A DNA stretch of 64,000 nucleotides from Chthonomonadaceae bacterium (lineage in GTDB: Bacteria; Armatimonadota; Chthonomonadetes; Chthonomonadales; Chthonomonadaceae), in assembly GCA_027450145.1 (NCBI GenBank), contig DAIDKH010000005.1, positions 34,076-98,075 of the forward strand. The letters run 5' to 3'. The notes under the pieces were generated by a model that saw only the letters and a program-made list of their open reading frames with translations, had not been told where the DNA came from and searched no databases. Shown here piece by piece: positions 35,265 to 44,271 of this stretch; the first letter of the stretch is position 1, and the number at the start of each line of letters is the position of its first letter. The translations under genes were made by a program, and so were the position numbers.

Positions 35265-36611
35265 CTAAAGCGGAGACTGCGGACGAGGCAAAACAGTATC
35301 TGCAGGTGACACAGCAATTACTGACGCAAATGTCCCACGCAAACCGCTAGTGTCGCCAGTGACGTTGGTGCAGCCTCGGGTTTCGCGTGCCAGACTGTTG
35401 CGATCTACCATTCCCCCGCCTGGCGTTACCTGCTCTTGCCAGCGTGTAAGTGCCGTATCTGCAGCAACACGCACAGGAAAGGTAAGCCACCGCATGCCAC
35501 TTCGGTCTGGTGGACCAAGAACATAGGCTTTGTCGTTAACCATAGTGTCTAGAAGGCGATGGTTCTCGTCACCACCAATGAAGGCTAGAGCTAAACATCC
35601 TGCCGCACGCAGGCGCCAGTTTGAATCTCTTAAAAACTGCCTGGCGGTTGACTCTATGGCGTTTTGTTGGTCCGCTGACAGCCCATAATTGACCTGTCGA
35701 TCAGGGAGTATGTTGCGAGTCCAGTTGTCGCCTCGAGTTGTTGGATGGTAATCCACAGAGCCCAGAGCGACAATTCCGCGCGCACGCAGGTAGGTATCCC
35801 CTGTATGTAACATGCTAAACAGCACCGGCAGAAGATCTGGTGTTGGCTTAAGGCAGATGAGGTCGGCGGCAGCATAGGTGTAGTAGTCCATGTGCCGAAG
35901 TCCCGTTGGAGTCTCCAATATTCCTAGTGCGACACGCTCTAAATCGATACCCTGGTCACGCAGGAAGCTAACCACATCCTGTGGTAGACGCGGAACAGCA
36001 GGCAACGTCACGGGCTTCGGTTGCAAGACCAACGACAGGCCAAAGGATATCGCAGACCGAATGTGCCCGGATTTTACGGCAGCTTGATATGCTAAGCTGC
36101 GGAATCTGTAGTCCAGGGCGGGATCCTGCCGACCAATTGTATGATAAGGTGTGGCTAGAATATTGAAGGCACCGGAAGGATCTCCGGTACGCAGCAGCGC
36201 AAGCCCATCGGCAAGCTTGAGAGTGGGATTTGCAGATATCTGCAACGTGGTAAAGCCGCTGGAAAGTGACGGAATTGACTGATAGTCCCGATCAGTAAGT
36301 GCCCGTTCAACCGCCTTAAGACGTTGATTAACGTCTTTACCAGTTAACCTGTTCTGCCCGCCATTTAGCCAACCCATGTAAAACAACGTTTGAGGACCCC
36401 AGCACTGCTCCCACGACGCACCAGTGACAGTTAATGCATAAAGGCTGTCATCCGACAAGGGACGGCCGTAATGAAGCAACTTTGGAGCCTGCGCGAAATC
36501 AGCTGCAAATAGGCTGTTTACACTACCATCTGCCCGAGCAGTATGTAGTGTGGCCGCTACACCTAGCGATAATAGACATGCTCTAATAATTTGTCGCTTG
36601 CAGACAGACAT
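35265..36611 (-). CDS. Exported protein with HEAT-like helical repeats
   Basis: This 448-residue protein begins with a Sec signal peptide (MSVCKRQIIRACLLSLGVA, cleavage probably after TARA). The mature part is helical, with repeats such as LRARGIVALGSVDY, WRLRAAGCLALAFIGG and ARQFLRDSNWRLR, which resemble HEAT/PBS-lyase repeats. It is not otherwise recognised. The start is ATG at 36611 because the signal peptide starts there; GGAGG lies 14 bases upstream, rather far, and the frame is open 20 codons further. It converges on the phosphopantetheinyl transferase gene with a 16-bp gap. Confidence 0.65.
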   Translation of the reverse strand: MSVCKRQIIRACLLSLGVAATLHTARADGSVNSLFAADFAQAPKLLHYGRPLSDDSLYALTVTGASWEQCWGPQTLFYMGWLNGGQNRLTGKDVNQRLKAVERALTDRDYQSIPSLSSGFTTLQISANPTLKLADGLALLRTGDPSGAFNILATPYHTIGRQDPALDYRFRSLAYQAAVKSGHIRSAISFGLSLVLQPKPVTLPAVPRLPQDVVSFLRDQGIDLERVALGILETPTGLRHMDYYTYAAADLICLKPTPDLLPVLFSMLHTGDTYLRARGIVALGSVDYHPTTRGDNWTRNILPDRQVNYGLSADQQNAIESTARQFLRDSNWRLRAAGCLALAFIGGDENHRLLDTMVNDKAYVLGPPDRSGMRWLTFPVRVAADTALTRWQEQVTPGGGMVDRNSLARETRGCTNVTGDTSGLRGTFASVIAVSPADTVLPRPQSPL

Positions 36612-37047
36612 CAGTTGTCGATTTTCCTCCGATGTGAATCTCGTCCGGTCAAATGTGCGTTTCAGTGCCAAATATGGTCAATTAATCCACACATAGCGGT
36701 ACCAGTTAGATAGTACAATTAGCGTATAAAGTAGGATACCGTGGTAGTGTACCTTAGGTAAAGCATTATGAAACGAACGATGCTCTATGGGCTTGCAGGT
36801 GCGCGATGAATGGAATTACACACGACTGTGAGGTTACTTCAGAAATAATTCCCCGCGCACTAGTTGTCGTTGATAGCAACTTGCCACAATTACTGCTACT
36901 TATAACGTAACTTGGTACAAGGTGTGACACGGCCCGACTTGTGTCGTACGTGTTGCCGTCGGCTCCGTAATCCACATTGATCCTACGTTCATTTGGAAAA
37001 AATGCCCGTGGCGAACGAACAGACAATTGGCTCAAGTGGAGCAGGCA

Positions 37048-37076
37048 TTGTAATCTTGATCGTATGAGAGTATAGT
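37048..37076 (+). promoter_or_regulatory. Candidate sigma-70 promoter of the DUF302 gene
   Basis: TTGTAA (37048-37053) and TATAGT (37071-37076) have an exact 17-base spacer, 28 bp before the ATG. The rest of the 493-bp gap from 36612 holds no gene I can support, only an antisense frame overlapping the DUF302 gene. Confidence 0.65.
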
Positions 37077-37104
37077 GATAACACAATATATCTAGGAGTG
37101 TTTT

Positions 37105-37491
37105 ATGAAATCCTTTGCAATGACTGTAGAAACCGACAAAGACATCGATAGCGCCGTGAAGGCGGTTACGGATGCCACCACGGCAAAGGGCTTTAGGGTT
37201 CTGCATATTCATGATGTAGCCGCAACGCTTGCCGAAAAGGGGTTTGATCGCGATCCTGTAAGAATCATAGAAATTTGCAACGCCAAATACGCGAGCCAGG
37301 TTTTAGCTAAGGATATCTCACTTGCCCTTATGCTTCCCTGCCCAATTACTGTCTATGTGCAGAATGGTAAAACGTATATTAGCGGGTTGCTGCCGACAAG
37401 CATGGTCGATCTCTATCCAGATGCCGGATTGGAGGAGGTTGCCGGTAACGTGGAGAAAGTCGTGATCGAAATCATCAACGAGTCACGGTAA
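37105..37491 (+). CDS. DUF302 domain protein
   Basis: This 128-residue soluble protein is of the DUF302 family: ETDKDIDSAVKAVTDATTAKGFRVLHIHDVAATLAEKG, VRIIEICNAKYASQVL, and LMLPCPITVYVQNGKTYISGLLPT. The conserved middle block with CNAKYA and the LPCPI strand is clear. Family function is not established, though small-ligand or metal binding has been suggested. The start is ATG at 37105 after TAGGAGTG. It has its own promoter and terminator. Confidence 0.88.
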   Translation: MKSFAMTVETDKDIDSAVKAVTDATTAKGFRVLHIHDVAATLAEKGFDRDPVRIIEICNAKYASQVLAKDISLALMLPCPITVYVQNGKTYISGLLPTSMVDLYPDAGLEEVAGNVEKVVIEIINESR

Positions 37492-37512
37492 CGGCAGAAC
37501 AGCATCATTACG

Positions 37513-37542
37513 TGCCTGCAGTTCGTTTAGAATCTGCAGGCA
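37513..37542 (+). terminator. Terminator after the DUF302 gene
   Basis: TGCCTGCAG (37513-37521) pairs with CTGCAGGCA (37534-37542), a perfect nine-pair stem followed by TTTCAGTTTTG. Confidence 0.7.
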
Positions 37543-37580
37543 TTTCAGTTTTGACATGGCGGTACGCTAACGGCTTGTCA

Positions 37581-37982
37581 TCATCCAGGCAGTGCGCTGT
37601 TGATCTCGACTAGATTACCGGCAGGATCGCGGTAGTGTGCCACGCGTACCTTCCACTCTGGTTGATCGGCCGCGCTAGAAACAGGCTTCAGACCGGCTTC
37701 TGAGAGCCTCTCGACGGCCTTATCGACGTCGTCTACCTCTAGGCAGATCACCAACCGTTCCGGTGCCGGTGTCATCGGCTCATCCGCAGTGATACCAACC
37801 GCCGCGCACATCATATCGCGCCTGAACAACGCGATCAATAAGTCACCGCACTCGAGTTCCTGATAAATCCCTCCGGCATCATCAAAACGTGGAACAAGCC
37901 CAAAATGAGAATGGTAAAACTTGGCGACTTCTTCGACATCGTCGACTAGAAGACGTGTGTGCATCGACTTTAACTTGATCAT
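37581..37982 (-). CDS. VOC-family (glyoxalase/bleomycin resistance-like) protein
   Basis: This 133-residue protein is of the vicinal oxygen chelate superfamily, with a duplicated beta-alpha-beta-beta-beta fold: RLLVDDVEEVAKFYHSHFGLVPRF in the first half and LEVDDVDKAVERLSEAGLKPVS plus YRDPAGNLVEINS in the second. Metal-site candidates are His of the first strand and the terminal Glu of NLVEIN. The start is ATG at 37982 after AAGGGG. Longer readings add non-family residues. Substrate unknown. Confidence 0.85.
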   Translation of the reverse strand: MIKLKSMHTRLLVDDVEEVAKFYHSHFGLVPRFDDAGGIYQELECGDLLIALFRRDMMCAAVGITADEPMTPAPERLVICLEVDDVDKAVERLSEAGLKPVSSAADQPEWKVRVAHYRDPAGNLVEINSALPG

Positions 37983-38267
37983 TGAACTGACGCCCCTTTT
38001 TGTTACCGAATAGTTTAGTGTGACTATTAGTTCACTTACCGTTACGCAATGTATCACAGCTGTTTCGCCTCAATGTAATTCTTACCAACGTTGTAACCAC
38101 GCCCATCATCTGGCGTCTTATAGAAGGCGTGGCAGGAAGATTTGTCTACGGTGGAGAATCAGGAAAGAAATGTACATTCGGGCCTTGGCTGGGAGACCAT
38201 TGGTGTTGCAACTATCTAAGAAAGACATCAGCAGTGAATCCCGCAAATTGCCGGGTGCGTTAAGCCT

Positions 38268-40637
38268 TTGAATGGTTTTGAGCGTTGGTTTTTAGGCGAT
38301 CATTCAATCGCGCAGGGCAACCTTAAGTCTGTGCGGCTCATTTGGGTATCGCCCTGGCATCCGTGGCAACTGCTGCTCTTTACGGTGGCTGCGATAGGGT
38401 GGTTTTACTGGAACTACCTGCGAGATGGGTCTAAGCCGGGCTGGAAGGTTAAAGGGGTACTGCTGACCCTGCGGCTCGTTGCGGTAATGGCGCTCGTTAT
38501 GTTGCTGTTTCAACCCACGTTGCGTCTCGTTACACACAGCAAAATTCTGCCTTACGTGGCCGTTCTTGTCGACAACTCCGGATCAATGAATCGACCGGAT
38601 CCGCATCTACCGCAGAAGTATGCCGCCAACGAGAGCAATGGTGAGGGCATTCCGGAAGCAGAAGTCGGCCACCTTACGCGTATCACTCGGGAGACCGCTC
38701 TTTTAAACCATTCGGAGCTGCTGCGTCGGCTTTCGTCGCATTATAGAGTGAAGTTCTTTGATTTCGCGCGCCAACCCGCAACAATTAACGTACCTCACGA
38801 TCCACGGGTATTGCAGCGTTACCAGTTCGCTTTAACACCTTCCCCGCATCCCAATTCAACACAAATTGGTACAGCGATCCAGGATGCTGTGCAAAGTCTC
38901 GCGGGGCAGCCAGTTGCCGGTCTGCTCGTTGTAAGTGACGGAGGCAGCAACCTTGGGCCGGACGGTTGGGCCGCTGCTGCCGACGCCCACAGCGCAGGAA
39001 TGAACGTTAGCAGCGTGGGAATTGGCGACCCTACGCCCACGCGAGACGTTGCAATGATAAGCGCGCTCGCTGACGACAGCGTACGCGTTAATAACGTAGT
39101 CACACTCTACGCTGAGATGCAGCAGCGTGGTTATGCAGGTAAGCACTTAACAGTGCGGCTTTTACGCGACGGAAAGCCGTTTATGAGCCAGACAGTAACT
39201 TTAGCGCCGAATAATGTAAAGCAGGAGCTTAAGTTTACCTACGTGGCCCATGTGGCCGGGCGGTTTGTTTACACAGTTATTGCTGATCATCAACCCGACG
39301 AAGTCACCTATACCAATAACAGCCGCTCGCTCGTGCAAACAGTCATCAAGAAGCGACTTCGAGTACTCTATGTTGAAGATCGACCGCGTTGGGAGTATCG
39401 ATATCTTCGAAGCGCAATCTTGCGAGATACCAGTTTGCGGTTTGCATGCCTTTTGCTTAAGGGAGACAATACTTCTACCGGTGGGTACGGTAACCTGCCC
39501 ATCAAGGCATTCCCGACTGACGAAAAGACGCTCTTTGATTACGACATAGTCATTTTGGGAGATGTGCCGCGCTCTGAATTTTCCGACAACCAGCTTGAGA
39601 TGCTGCGTCGTTTTGTAGAGGATCGCGGTGGCAGCCTGCTAATCATTGCGGGCGAGAACCATATGCCGCAGGATTACTACGGTACAGCATTGGAACCAGT
39701 AATTCCGGTAGTATTCGGCCCCACAGCCGATCCAGTTCTTACAAATCGCCCGTTTCAGTGGAAGCTAACACCTGCAGGCGAACGTAGCGAGATAATGCAG
39801 CTTAGCAGTGATCCCAGGCAAAACCTGCGAATATGGGCAGGGCTACCTGGCATGTATTGGTGCGCAGGTACTGAACGCCCTAGACCAGCTGCTACAGTTC
39901 TGGCGGTAAACCCGCTCAGGTCGAACGCAAATGGACCGTATCCTTTGGCGGTAATGCAGAGCTTTGGCGCTGGGTTGTGTTACGCTCAGCTTACCGATAG
40001 CACCTGGGAGTGGCGTTGGAAGGTTGGCGATCGCTACTTTTACAGGTATTGGGGACAGGTGCTACGAGCCTTAACGCCGAGGGAACTACCTGGCAATTCG
40101 CGCTTTGTACAGGTCAATACCGATAGTACTCAATATCGTTTAGGGCAGAGTGCTACTGTGAGTGTAAGGTTGCTTGATCCCTATTACCATCCTGTGAAAA
40201 TGCAACAGGTAACTGGCTACATTATTTCTGCAGGCGGTCAGAAGAGTGCCATCGTATTGCGGCCGGTACCTGGTTCGGCGGGCCTGTACACCACTGTATA
40301 CACTCCTGCACAAACTGGCCACTTTACTGTGGAGGTTACCTCACCACAGAACGCCGCCGCCAAAGCCTCTAGCGCATTTATTGTTGAGAGCGTTGCACTG
40401 GAACTACAGAAACCTGAGTTGGACATCAGTTATCTGAAGAGACTTGCAGCGCAGGGCGGAGGGAAATATTATCAACCGGATCAGATCAATTCTTGGGTGA
40501 ACAGCCTGCGTAGGTTTAGCTTGAACGTTCAGCGCAGTACCGAAACTGATATCTGGGATTCGCCAATTTGGCTCGTGCTGTTCGTTGTTCCTCTCTCGAT
40601 AGAGTGGCTTATTCGTAAACGTTCAGGTTTGCTGTAA
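38268..40637 (+). CDS. Membrane-anchored VWA-domain protein
   Basis: This 789-residue protein has two N-terminal membrane helices (about 33-50 and 63-82), a von Willebrand A domain with MIDAS VDNSGSM near residue 101 and the later VSDGGSNLG strand, an Ig-like section, a Rossmann-like (glutamine-amidotransferase-like) part (YDIVILGD..., LLIIAGENHMP) and a C-terminal membrane helix near 765-780 before RKR. This matches a class of large bacterial VWA proteins with BatA-like ends. The start is TTG at 38268, overlapping the TGA of an upstream 83-codon frame; there is no strong ribosome site, so the start is uncertain. Partners are not in view. Confidence 0.8.
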   Translation: MNGFERWFLGDHSIAQGNLKSVRLIWVSPWHPWQLLLFTVAAIGWFYWNYLRDGSKPGWKVKGVLLTLRLVAVMALVMLLFQPTLRLVTHSKILPYVAVLVDNSGSMNRPDPHLPQKYAANESNGEGIPEAEVGHLTRITRETALLNHSELLRRLSSHYRVKFFDFARQPATINVPHDPRVLQRYQFALTPSPHPNSTQIGTAIQDAVQSLAGQPVAGLLVVSDGGSNLGPDGWAAAADAHSAGMNVSSVGIGDPTPTRDVAMISALADDSVRVNNVVTLYAEMQQRGYAGKHLTVRLLRDGKPFMSQTVTLAPNNVKQELKFTYVAHVAGRFVYTVIADHQPDEVTYTNNSRSLVQTVIKKRLRVLYVEDRPRWEYRYLRSAILRDTSLRFACLLLKGDNTSTGGYGNLPIKAFPTDEKTLFDYDIVILGDVPRSEFSDNQLEMLRRFVEDRGGSLLIIAGENHMPQDYYGTALEPVIPVVFGPTADPVLTNRPFQWKLTPAGERSEIMQLSSDPRQNLRIWAGLPGMYWCAGTERPRPAATVLAVNPLRSNANGPYPLAVMQSFGAGLCYAQLTDSTWEWRWKVGDRYFYRYWGQVLRALTPRELPGNSRFVQVNTDSTQYRLGQSATVSVRLLDPYYHPVKMQQVTGYIISAGGQKSAIVLRPVPGSAGLYTTVYTPAQTGHFTVEVTSPQNAAAKASSAFIVESVALELQKPELDISYLKRLAAQGGGKYYQPDQINSWVNSLRRFSLNVQRSTETDIWDSPIWLVLFVVPLSIEWLIRKRSGLL

Positions 40638-40728
40638 CTATATACCAGCCATATCCCCGTACTTACCTAGAGCTCAACTCAAACGTAGGCATTCCCAGCG
40701 AGCTATTCCCAATTAAGCAGTTCATTGT

Positions 40729-40755
40729 TTGCCTGTTCCATTCAAGTACAGGCAA
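40729..40755 (+). terminator. Possible terminator after the VWA protein gene
   Basis: TTGCCTGT (40729-40736) and ACAGGCAA (40748-40755) form a perfect eight-pair stem with an 11-base loop, about 90 bp past the stop. There is no clear T-run. Confidence 0.4.
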
Positions 40756-40804
40756 CGGTTTGTGAATAAAATTGCATATTCTATGGCGGGATTGCGCCGA
40801 TTTC

Positions 40805-40813
40805 TGGTAGAAT
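40805..40813 (+). promoter_or_regulatory. Candidate extended -10 promoter of the first acetylesterase gene
   Basis: TGG followed by TAGAAT (40808-40813) is an extended -10 element, without a convincing -35 box. Transcription would begin near 40820, exactly where the first operator-like motif lies. Confidence 0.45.
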
Positions 40814-40820
40814 ATGCGTA

Positions 40821-40837
40821 TTGACCCGGGTAACTAA
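40821..40837 (+). promoter_or_regulatory. Operator-like motif, copy 1
   Basis: TTGACCCGGGTAACTAA contains the half-palindrome TGAC-CCGG-GTAA. It is one of three copies in the window, all at the pectin locus (others at 41855-41871 and 41900-41916). Here it would cover the start site of the extended -10 promoter. The central CG resembles LacI-family operators. Confidence 0.55.
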
Positions 40838-40914
40838 ACCGTGCCACGCCGGTTCAAGCAGCATTCAGAACGGGCAATTGCATCGGTCTATGGTAAGAAA
40901 GGCTAACGATAAAT

Positions 40915-41727
40915 ATGCGTCTTATGAAGCTCCCCCTGTACTGTGTTTTGTTCACGATGATGGCCGGGCCCTTGTGCGCACACGCCGAACCGAACCAACA
41001 GCACATTAATCCTAATTTGCCAACACTGTTCCTTATTGGCGATTCTACGATGCGCAATCATACTCCGCAGGACGAAGGGTATGGCACCGTCATCCACGAG
41101 TATTTTAATCTCGACAAGATCAATGTTGTGAACCGCGCACTGGGTGGCCGAAGCAGCCGCAGTTATTACACCGAAGGACTCTGGGCCAGAGTGAGGGCAA
41201 TGCTGAAGCCGGGTGATTTTGTGCTGATGCAGTTTGGACATAATGATGGCGGTCCCATTCAGCACGGAACAGGACGAGCCTCCATAAAAGGCATTGGCAA
41301 CCAGACTGTGACGATTGTTCATCAGAAGACCGGCAAAACTGAGGTCGTTCACACTTATGGTTGGTACCTAAGAAAGTATGTTGACGATACTGAAAAGGCA
41401 GGCGCAACAGCAATCATTGCGTCGCCAATTCCGCGTGACATGTGGCACGGAACGCGTGTTAACCGAAATAACCACGACTACGGGCTGTGGTCTAAGGAAG
41501 TTGCACAGTCGCAACATGCTTATTTTATCGATCTTAATAAGATTGTAGCTGGCTGGTACGATATGCTTGGCCCCATCATGGTTAAGCACCTGTTTCCTAT
41601 TGATCACACGCATACAAGCCCAACGGGGGCTATCATCAACGCAGATGCAGTAGTGCAGGGTCTTCGTAAGCTTACTAACTGTCCACTGCGAAAGTACCTG
41701 AAGACGGAAATTGGCCCCGATATATAG
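40915..41727 (+). CDS. Rhamnogalacturonan acetylesterase (SGNH hydrolase)
   Basis: This 270-residue exported esterase removes acetyl groups from the rhamnogalacturonan I backbone of pectin so that lyases can act. It has a signal peptide (~1-24, ending in CAHA). The SGNH blocks are GDSTM (Ser44), GGRSSRSY (Gly of block II), FGHNDGG (Asn110) and DHTH (Asp230, His233), giving a full catalytic set of the CE12 type. The start is ATG at 40915 after GAAAGG; ATG at 40924 is possible. It heads the pectin locus and has an operator-like motif at its promoter. Confidence 0.88.
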   Translation: MRLMKLPLYCVLFTMMAGPLCAHAEPNQQHINPNLPTLFLIGDSTMRNHTPQDEGYGTVIHEYFNLDKINVVNRALGGRSSRSYYTEGLWARVRAMLKPGDFVLMQFGHNDGGPIQHGTGRASIKGIGNQTVTIVHQKTGKTEVVHTYGWYLRKYVDDTEKAGATAIIASPIPRDMWHGTRVNRNNHDYGLWSKEVAQSQHAYFIDLNKIVAGWYDMLGPIMVKHLFPIDHTHTSPTGAIINADAVVQGLRKLTNCPLRKYLKTEIGPDI

Positions 41728-41739
41728 TGGGCGATCAAA

Positions 41740-41783
41740 GGTGATGCAGCCCAGATCATCGTGTGTGTATTGGGCTGCGCACC
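41740..41783 (+). terminator. Terminator after the first acetylesterase gene
   Basis: GGTG-AT-GCAGCCCA (41740-41753) pairs with TGGGCTGC-G-CACC (41771-41783), an 8 + 4 pair stem with a small bulge, then TTCATT. It separates the esterase gene from the following promoter. Confidence 0.7.
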
Positions 41784-41854
41784 TTCATTATGGTGCAATT
41801 GGTCGCTCTCGTAAGTTATTCCGGTACACATAACCACGTTCATTTGCGGGACAA

Positions 41855-41871
41855 TTAGTGACGCGGGTCAA
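41855..41871 (-). promoter_or_regulatory. Operator-like motif, copy 2 (inverted)
   Basis: TTAGTGACGCGGGTCAA contains the best palindrome of the three: TGAC-GCGG-GTCA. It lies 28 bp upstream of copy 3 in the opposite orientation, so a dimer of dimers could bind both. Confidence 0.6.
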
Positions 41872-41899
41872 TAATTCTAGCTAATTGCGTGACTGCCTA

Positions 41900-41928
41900 T
41901 TGACGCGGGTGACTAACCTTGATATAAT
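41900..41928 (+). promoter_or_regulatory. Near-consensus sigma-70 promoter with operator-like motif copy 3 over the -35 box
   Basis: TTGACG (41900-41905), a 17-base spacer and TATAAT (41923-41928) form one of the best promoters in the window. The motif TTGACGCGGGTGACTAA (41900-41916) begins at the -35 hexamer. A protein bound there would block RNA polymerase. It drives the pseudopilin and probably the downstream esterase and lyase. Confidence 0.75.
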
Positions 41929-42005
41929 TAGTTTCAGTAATACGGTGTAATCGCCGTGTTCGGTGCGATTGCGGACTTCAACTAGACAAATCTGGAGATT
42001 AACCG

Positions 42006-42836
42006 ATGGCATACGACGATGTAAAGACCGGAGCCCAACCAGGAGCGATGCGGGGATTCACGCTCATTGAATTACTGGTAGTAATTGCGATTATCGCTAT
42101 TTTGGCTGCGATTCTGTTTCCAGTTTTCGCTCAAGCCCGCGAGAAAGCTCGTGCAATCGCCTGCATCTCCAATGAGAAACAGGTGGGGCTTGCTTTGATG
42201 ATCTATGTTCAGGATTACGATGAAGTGCTTCCTGAAGCAAGTTACGTTGGGAACCGACCCTACTACCCCAAGTGGATGGACTCGCTCTACCCATATGTAA
42301 AAAACCAGGATGTGTTCGACTGTCCTGACAACATATCTGCTGCCCTGAAATACGTACCATGTGGTCCCACGGGCAAAGGCGATAGGTGCACACAACGGGC
42401 AGGTGCACGATTTGGAACGTACGGCATCAACAGTGCATACTACTATGGCAGAACGTATCACGGTGGCGTTCCAACCCATGGTGTCTCTGGGCAGCCGTTG
42501 TCTGCAATACAGGTTCCGGCAAGCACGGTGTTTGCGTCAGAAATGGTGTATGCCGATAACAACTACCAGAATATCTCGATCGGTTGGGATTTTAACATTC
42601 ACAACCCTGTGGTTAACACACTCACGAGCCCGCCGACCCTGCAGCTAAGCGGCTATAAGATGGTAACCGCATGCAAACTCCCAAGCCCGTGTGTTGCGCC
42701 ATTATCACACTCCGGCGGTATCAATGTGCTGTGGTGCGACGGACATGACAAATGGATGACGGGCTCCTCACTGGTTGCTACACACACTATCAATGGTCAA
42801 CAAGTCTGTTACTTGTGGACGATTGAGGACGATTAA
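42006..42836 (+). CDS. Type IV pseudopilin-like protein with C-terminal WCDGH block
   Basis: This 276-residue protein has a prepilin leader ([17 protein letters not shown], cleavage after Gly17) and the hydrophobic spine [21 protein letters not shown]. These are followed by [27 protein letters not shown], a globular part with Cys pairs, and [17 protein letters not shown] near the end. The family (DUF1559-like and relatives) is expanded in Planctomycetes and Armatimonadota and its function is unclear; the leader predicts processing by a prepilin peptidase. The start is ATG at 42006, with GGAG upstream. It is placed inside the pectin locus between two esterases, so it might serve export or surface display, but that is inference. 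Confidence 0.85.
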   Translation: MAYDDVKTGAQPGAMRGFTLIELLVVIAIIAILAAILFPVFAQAREKARAIACISNEKQVGLALMIYVQDYDEVLPEASYVGNRPYYPKWMDSLYPYVKNQDVFDCPDNISAALKYVPCGPTGKGDRCTQRAGARFGTYGINSAYYYGRTYHGGVPTHGVSGQPLSAIQVPASTVFASEMVYADNNYQNISIGWDFNIHNPVVNTLTSPPTLQLSGYKMVTACKLPSPCVAPLSHSGGINVLWCDGHDKWMTGSSLVATHTINGQQVCYLWTIEDD

Positions 42837-42874
42837 TCGCAAAGGTATAACCAATCGAGTGGAGTAATTATCGT

Positions 42875-44206
42875 TTGAAAGCAAAGTACTACAAAATCGG
42901 GGTGGCAGCGATAGCATTGGTTATGGTTGCGTGTAAGCAAGCTGCCGCCCTGGGGAGCGGTGCGGTGCATAACTTCCGCTTCTCATCTGGTGCAACTGCG
43001 AGTAGCGCCGTTTACGTGCGACCAGATGTTGAATATTCGGATCATCGTGGGTACGGTTTCGAACCGGGCGCCGCGCCACTTTACACACCAGATAAGCAGG
43101 CGCTAACCTCCCCCAGACCTTTCTATTTCTCCGTTAAGCTGCCAGAAGGCAACTATGATGTTACGGTAACCCTGGGAGACGGGGGTGAACCTTCGCAAAA
43201 TACTGTTAAAGCTGAAGACCGACGGCTGATGCTTAAGGATGTTGTGACCGTGCCGGGCCAAGTCGTTCAACGAAAATTCACCGTGAATATACGCATACCT
43301 CAAATCGAAGGAGGCGGCCGCGTGCATTTGAAACAACGTGAACTTGGTCCTCCGCTAGAGAAGGATTGGGACGATCGACTTACGTTGGAGTTCAACGGTG
43401 CAAAACCTGCAGTTCAGTCTGTGCGAGTAGTTCCCGCCATTCACGCAACTACTGTGTATTTGTTAGGCGACTCAACCGTTACTGATCAACCAGATGAGCC
43501 TTGGTGCAGTTGGGGACAGATGCTTCCAAGGTTTTTCCGTGAAGGTATTGCAGTAGCAAATAACGCCAATTCTGGCGAAACCCTTCAAAGTTTCATCGCC
43601 TCCAACAGGCTTGCTAAGGTGTTAAGCACGATGAAGCCGGGAGACTACGCGTTGATTCAGTTTGGCCACAACGATCAAAAGGAGCACGGACCGGGAATTG
43701 GTCCATTTACTTCATACAGACGGGATTTAGAGTTTTTTATGTCGCAAATTCGAAGGCACGGTGGACATCCTGTTCTTGTAACTTCCATGAATAGACGCAG
43801 GTTTGATCGTGCCGGCAGAATAGTGAACACTCTTGGTGATTATCCGGCGGCAGTCCGACTGACTGCAAACCAGCAGCATGTACCACTTATAGATCTACAT
43901 GCCATGAGTAGGGTGTTGTTCAATACACTAGGCCCGCAGGGCACGTTGCATGTGTTCGTACACTATCCTGCCAACTCATTTCCGGATCAGCCCAAACCGC
44001 TAAGTGACAATTCTCATTTCAATGGCTACGGCGCCTATGAACTTGCAAAGTGTGTGGTGCAGGGCATGATTGACTCTGGCCTGCCAATTATCAAGTATCT
44101 TAAAAACCCACACTTCCATTATGATCCTGCACATCCAGACGCCTTCGACACCTACAACATTCCGTTAAGTGTTGCAAGTTCTCAGCTAAAGCCTGCTGGC
44201 AGCTAG
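42875..44206 (+). CDS. Two-domain SGNH acetylesterase (rhamnogalacturonan acetylesterase-like)
   Basis: This 443-residue exported protein has a signal peptide (possibly lipoprotein type: VMVACKQAAA) and an N-terminal beta-sandwich of ~160 residues (HNFRFSSG..., FYFSVKLPEGNYDVTVTLGD) of the kind seen at the front of pectin esterases. A C-terminal SGNH domain follows, with GDSTV (Ser200), FGHNDQ (Asn266) and DNSHFN (Asp378, His381). It probably acts on acetylated rhamnogalacturonan. The start is TTG at 42875, with GGAG ten bases upstream. It begins 38 bp after the pseudopilin gene, in the same run as the lyase. Confidence 0.87.
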   Translation: MKAKYYKIGVAAIALVMVACKQAAALGSGAVHNFRFSSGATASSAVYVRPDVEYSDHRGYGFEPGAAPLYTPDKQALTSPRPFYFSVKLPEGNYDVTVTLGDGGEPSQNTVKAEDRRLMLKDVVTVPGQVVQRKFTVNIRIPQIEGGGRVHLKQRELGPPLEKDWDDRLTLEFNGAKPAVQSVRVVPAIHATTVYLLGDSTVTDQPDEPWCSWGQMLPRFFREGIAVANNANSGETLQSFIASNRLAKVLSTMKPGDYALIQFGHNDQKEHGPGIGPFTSYRRDLEFFMSQIRRHGGHPVLVTSMNRRRFDRAGRIVNTLGDYPAAVRLTANQQHVPLIDLHAMSRVLFNTLGPQGTLHVFVHYPANSFPDQPKPLSDNSHFNGYGAYELAKCVVQGMIDSGLPIIKYLKNPHFHYDPAHPDAFDTYNIPLSVASSQLKPAGS

Positions 44207-44229
44207 TTTTGGCTACACAGCAACGTCGT

Positions 44230-44244
44230 TATCCCGCTGGGATA
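44230..44244. promoter_or_regulatory. Palindrome between esterase and lyase genes
   Basis: TATCCCGCTGGGATA consists of perfect six-base arms around GCT. It lies 28 bp before the lyase start, between the two genes. It could be an operator or a short hairpin tuning lyase expression. Confidence 0.35.
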
Positions 44245-44271
44245 GTGATGCCATAAAGGATAGGTCATTAA

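Noticed and set aside
36766..37212. 148-codon minus frame over the DUF302 start
   Set aside because: Overlaps the promoter and start of the DUF302 gene on the other strand; shadow frame.
38020..38271. 83-codon plus frame ending in a TTGA overlap with the VWA gene start
   Set aside because: It overlaps the VOC gene's upstream region, has no clear ribosome site and no family resemblance. The TTGA overlap may be chance, though it could be a remnant of a coupled upstream gene.
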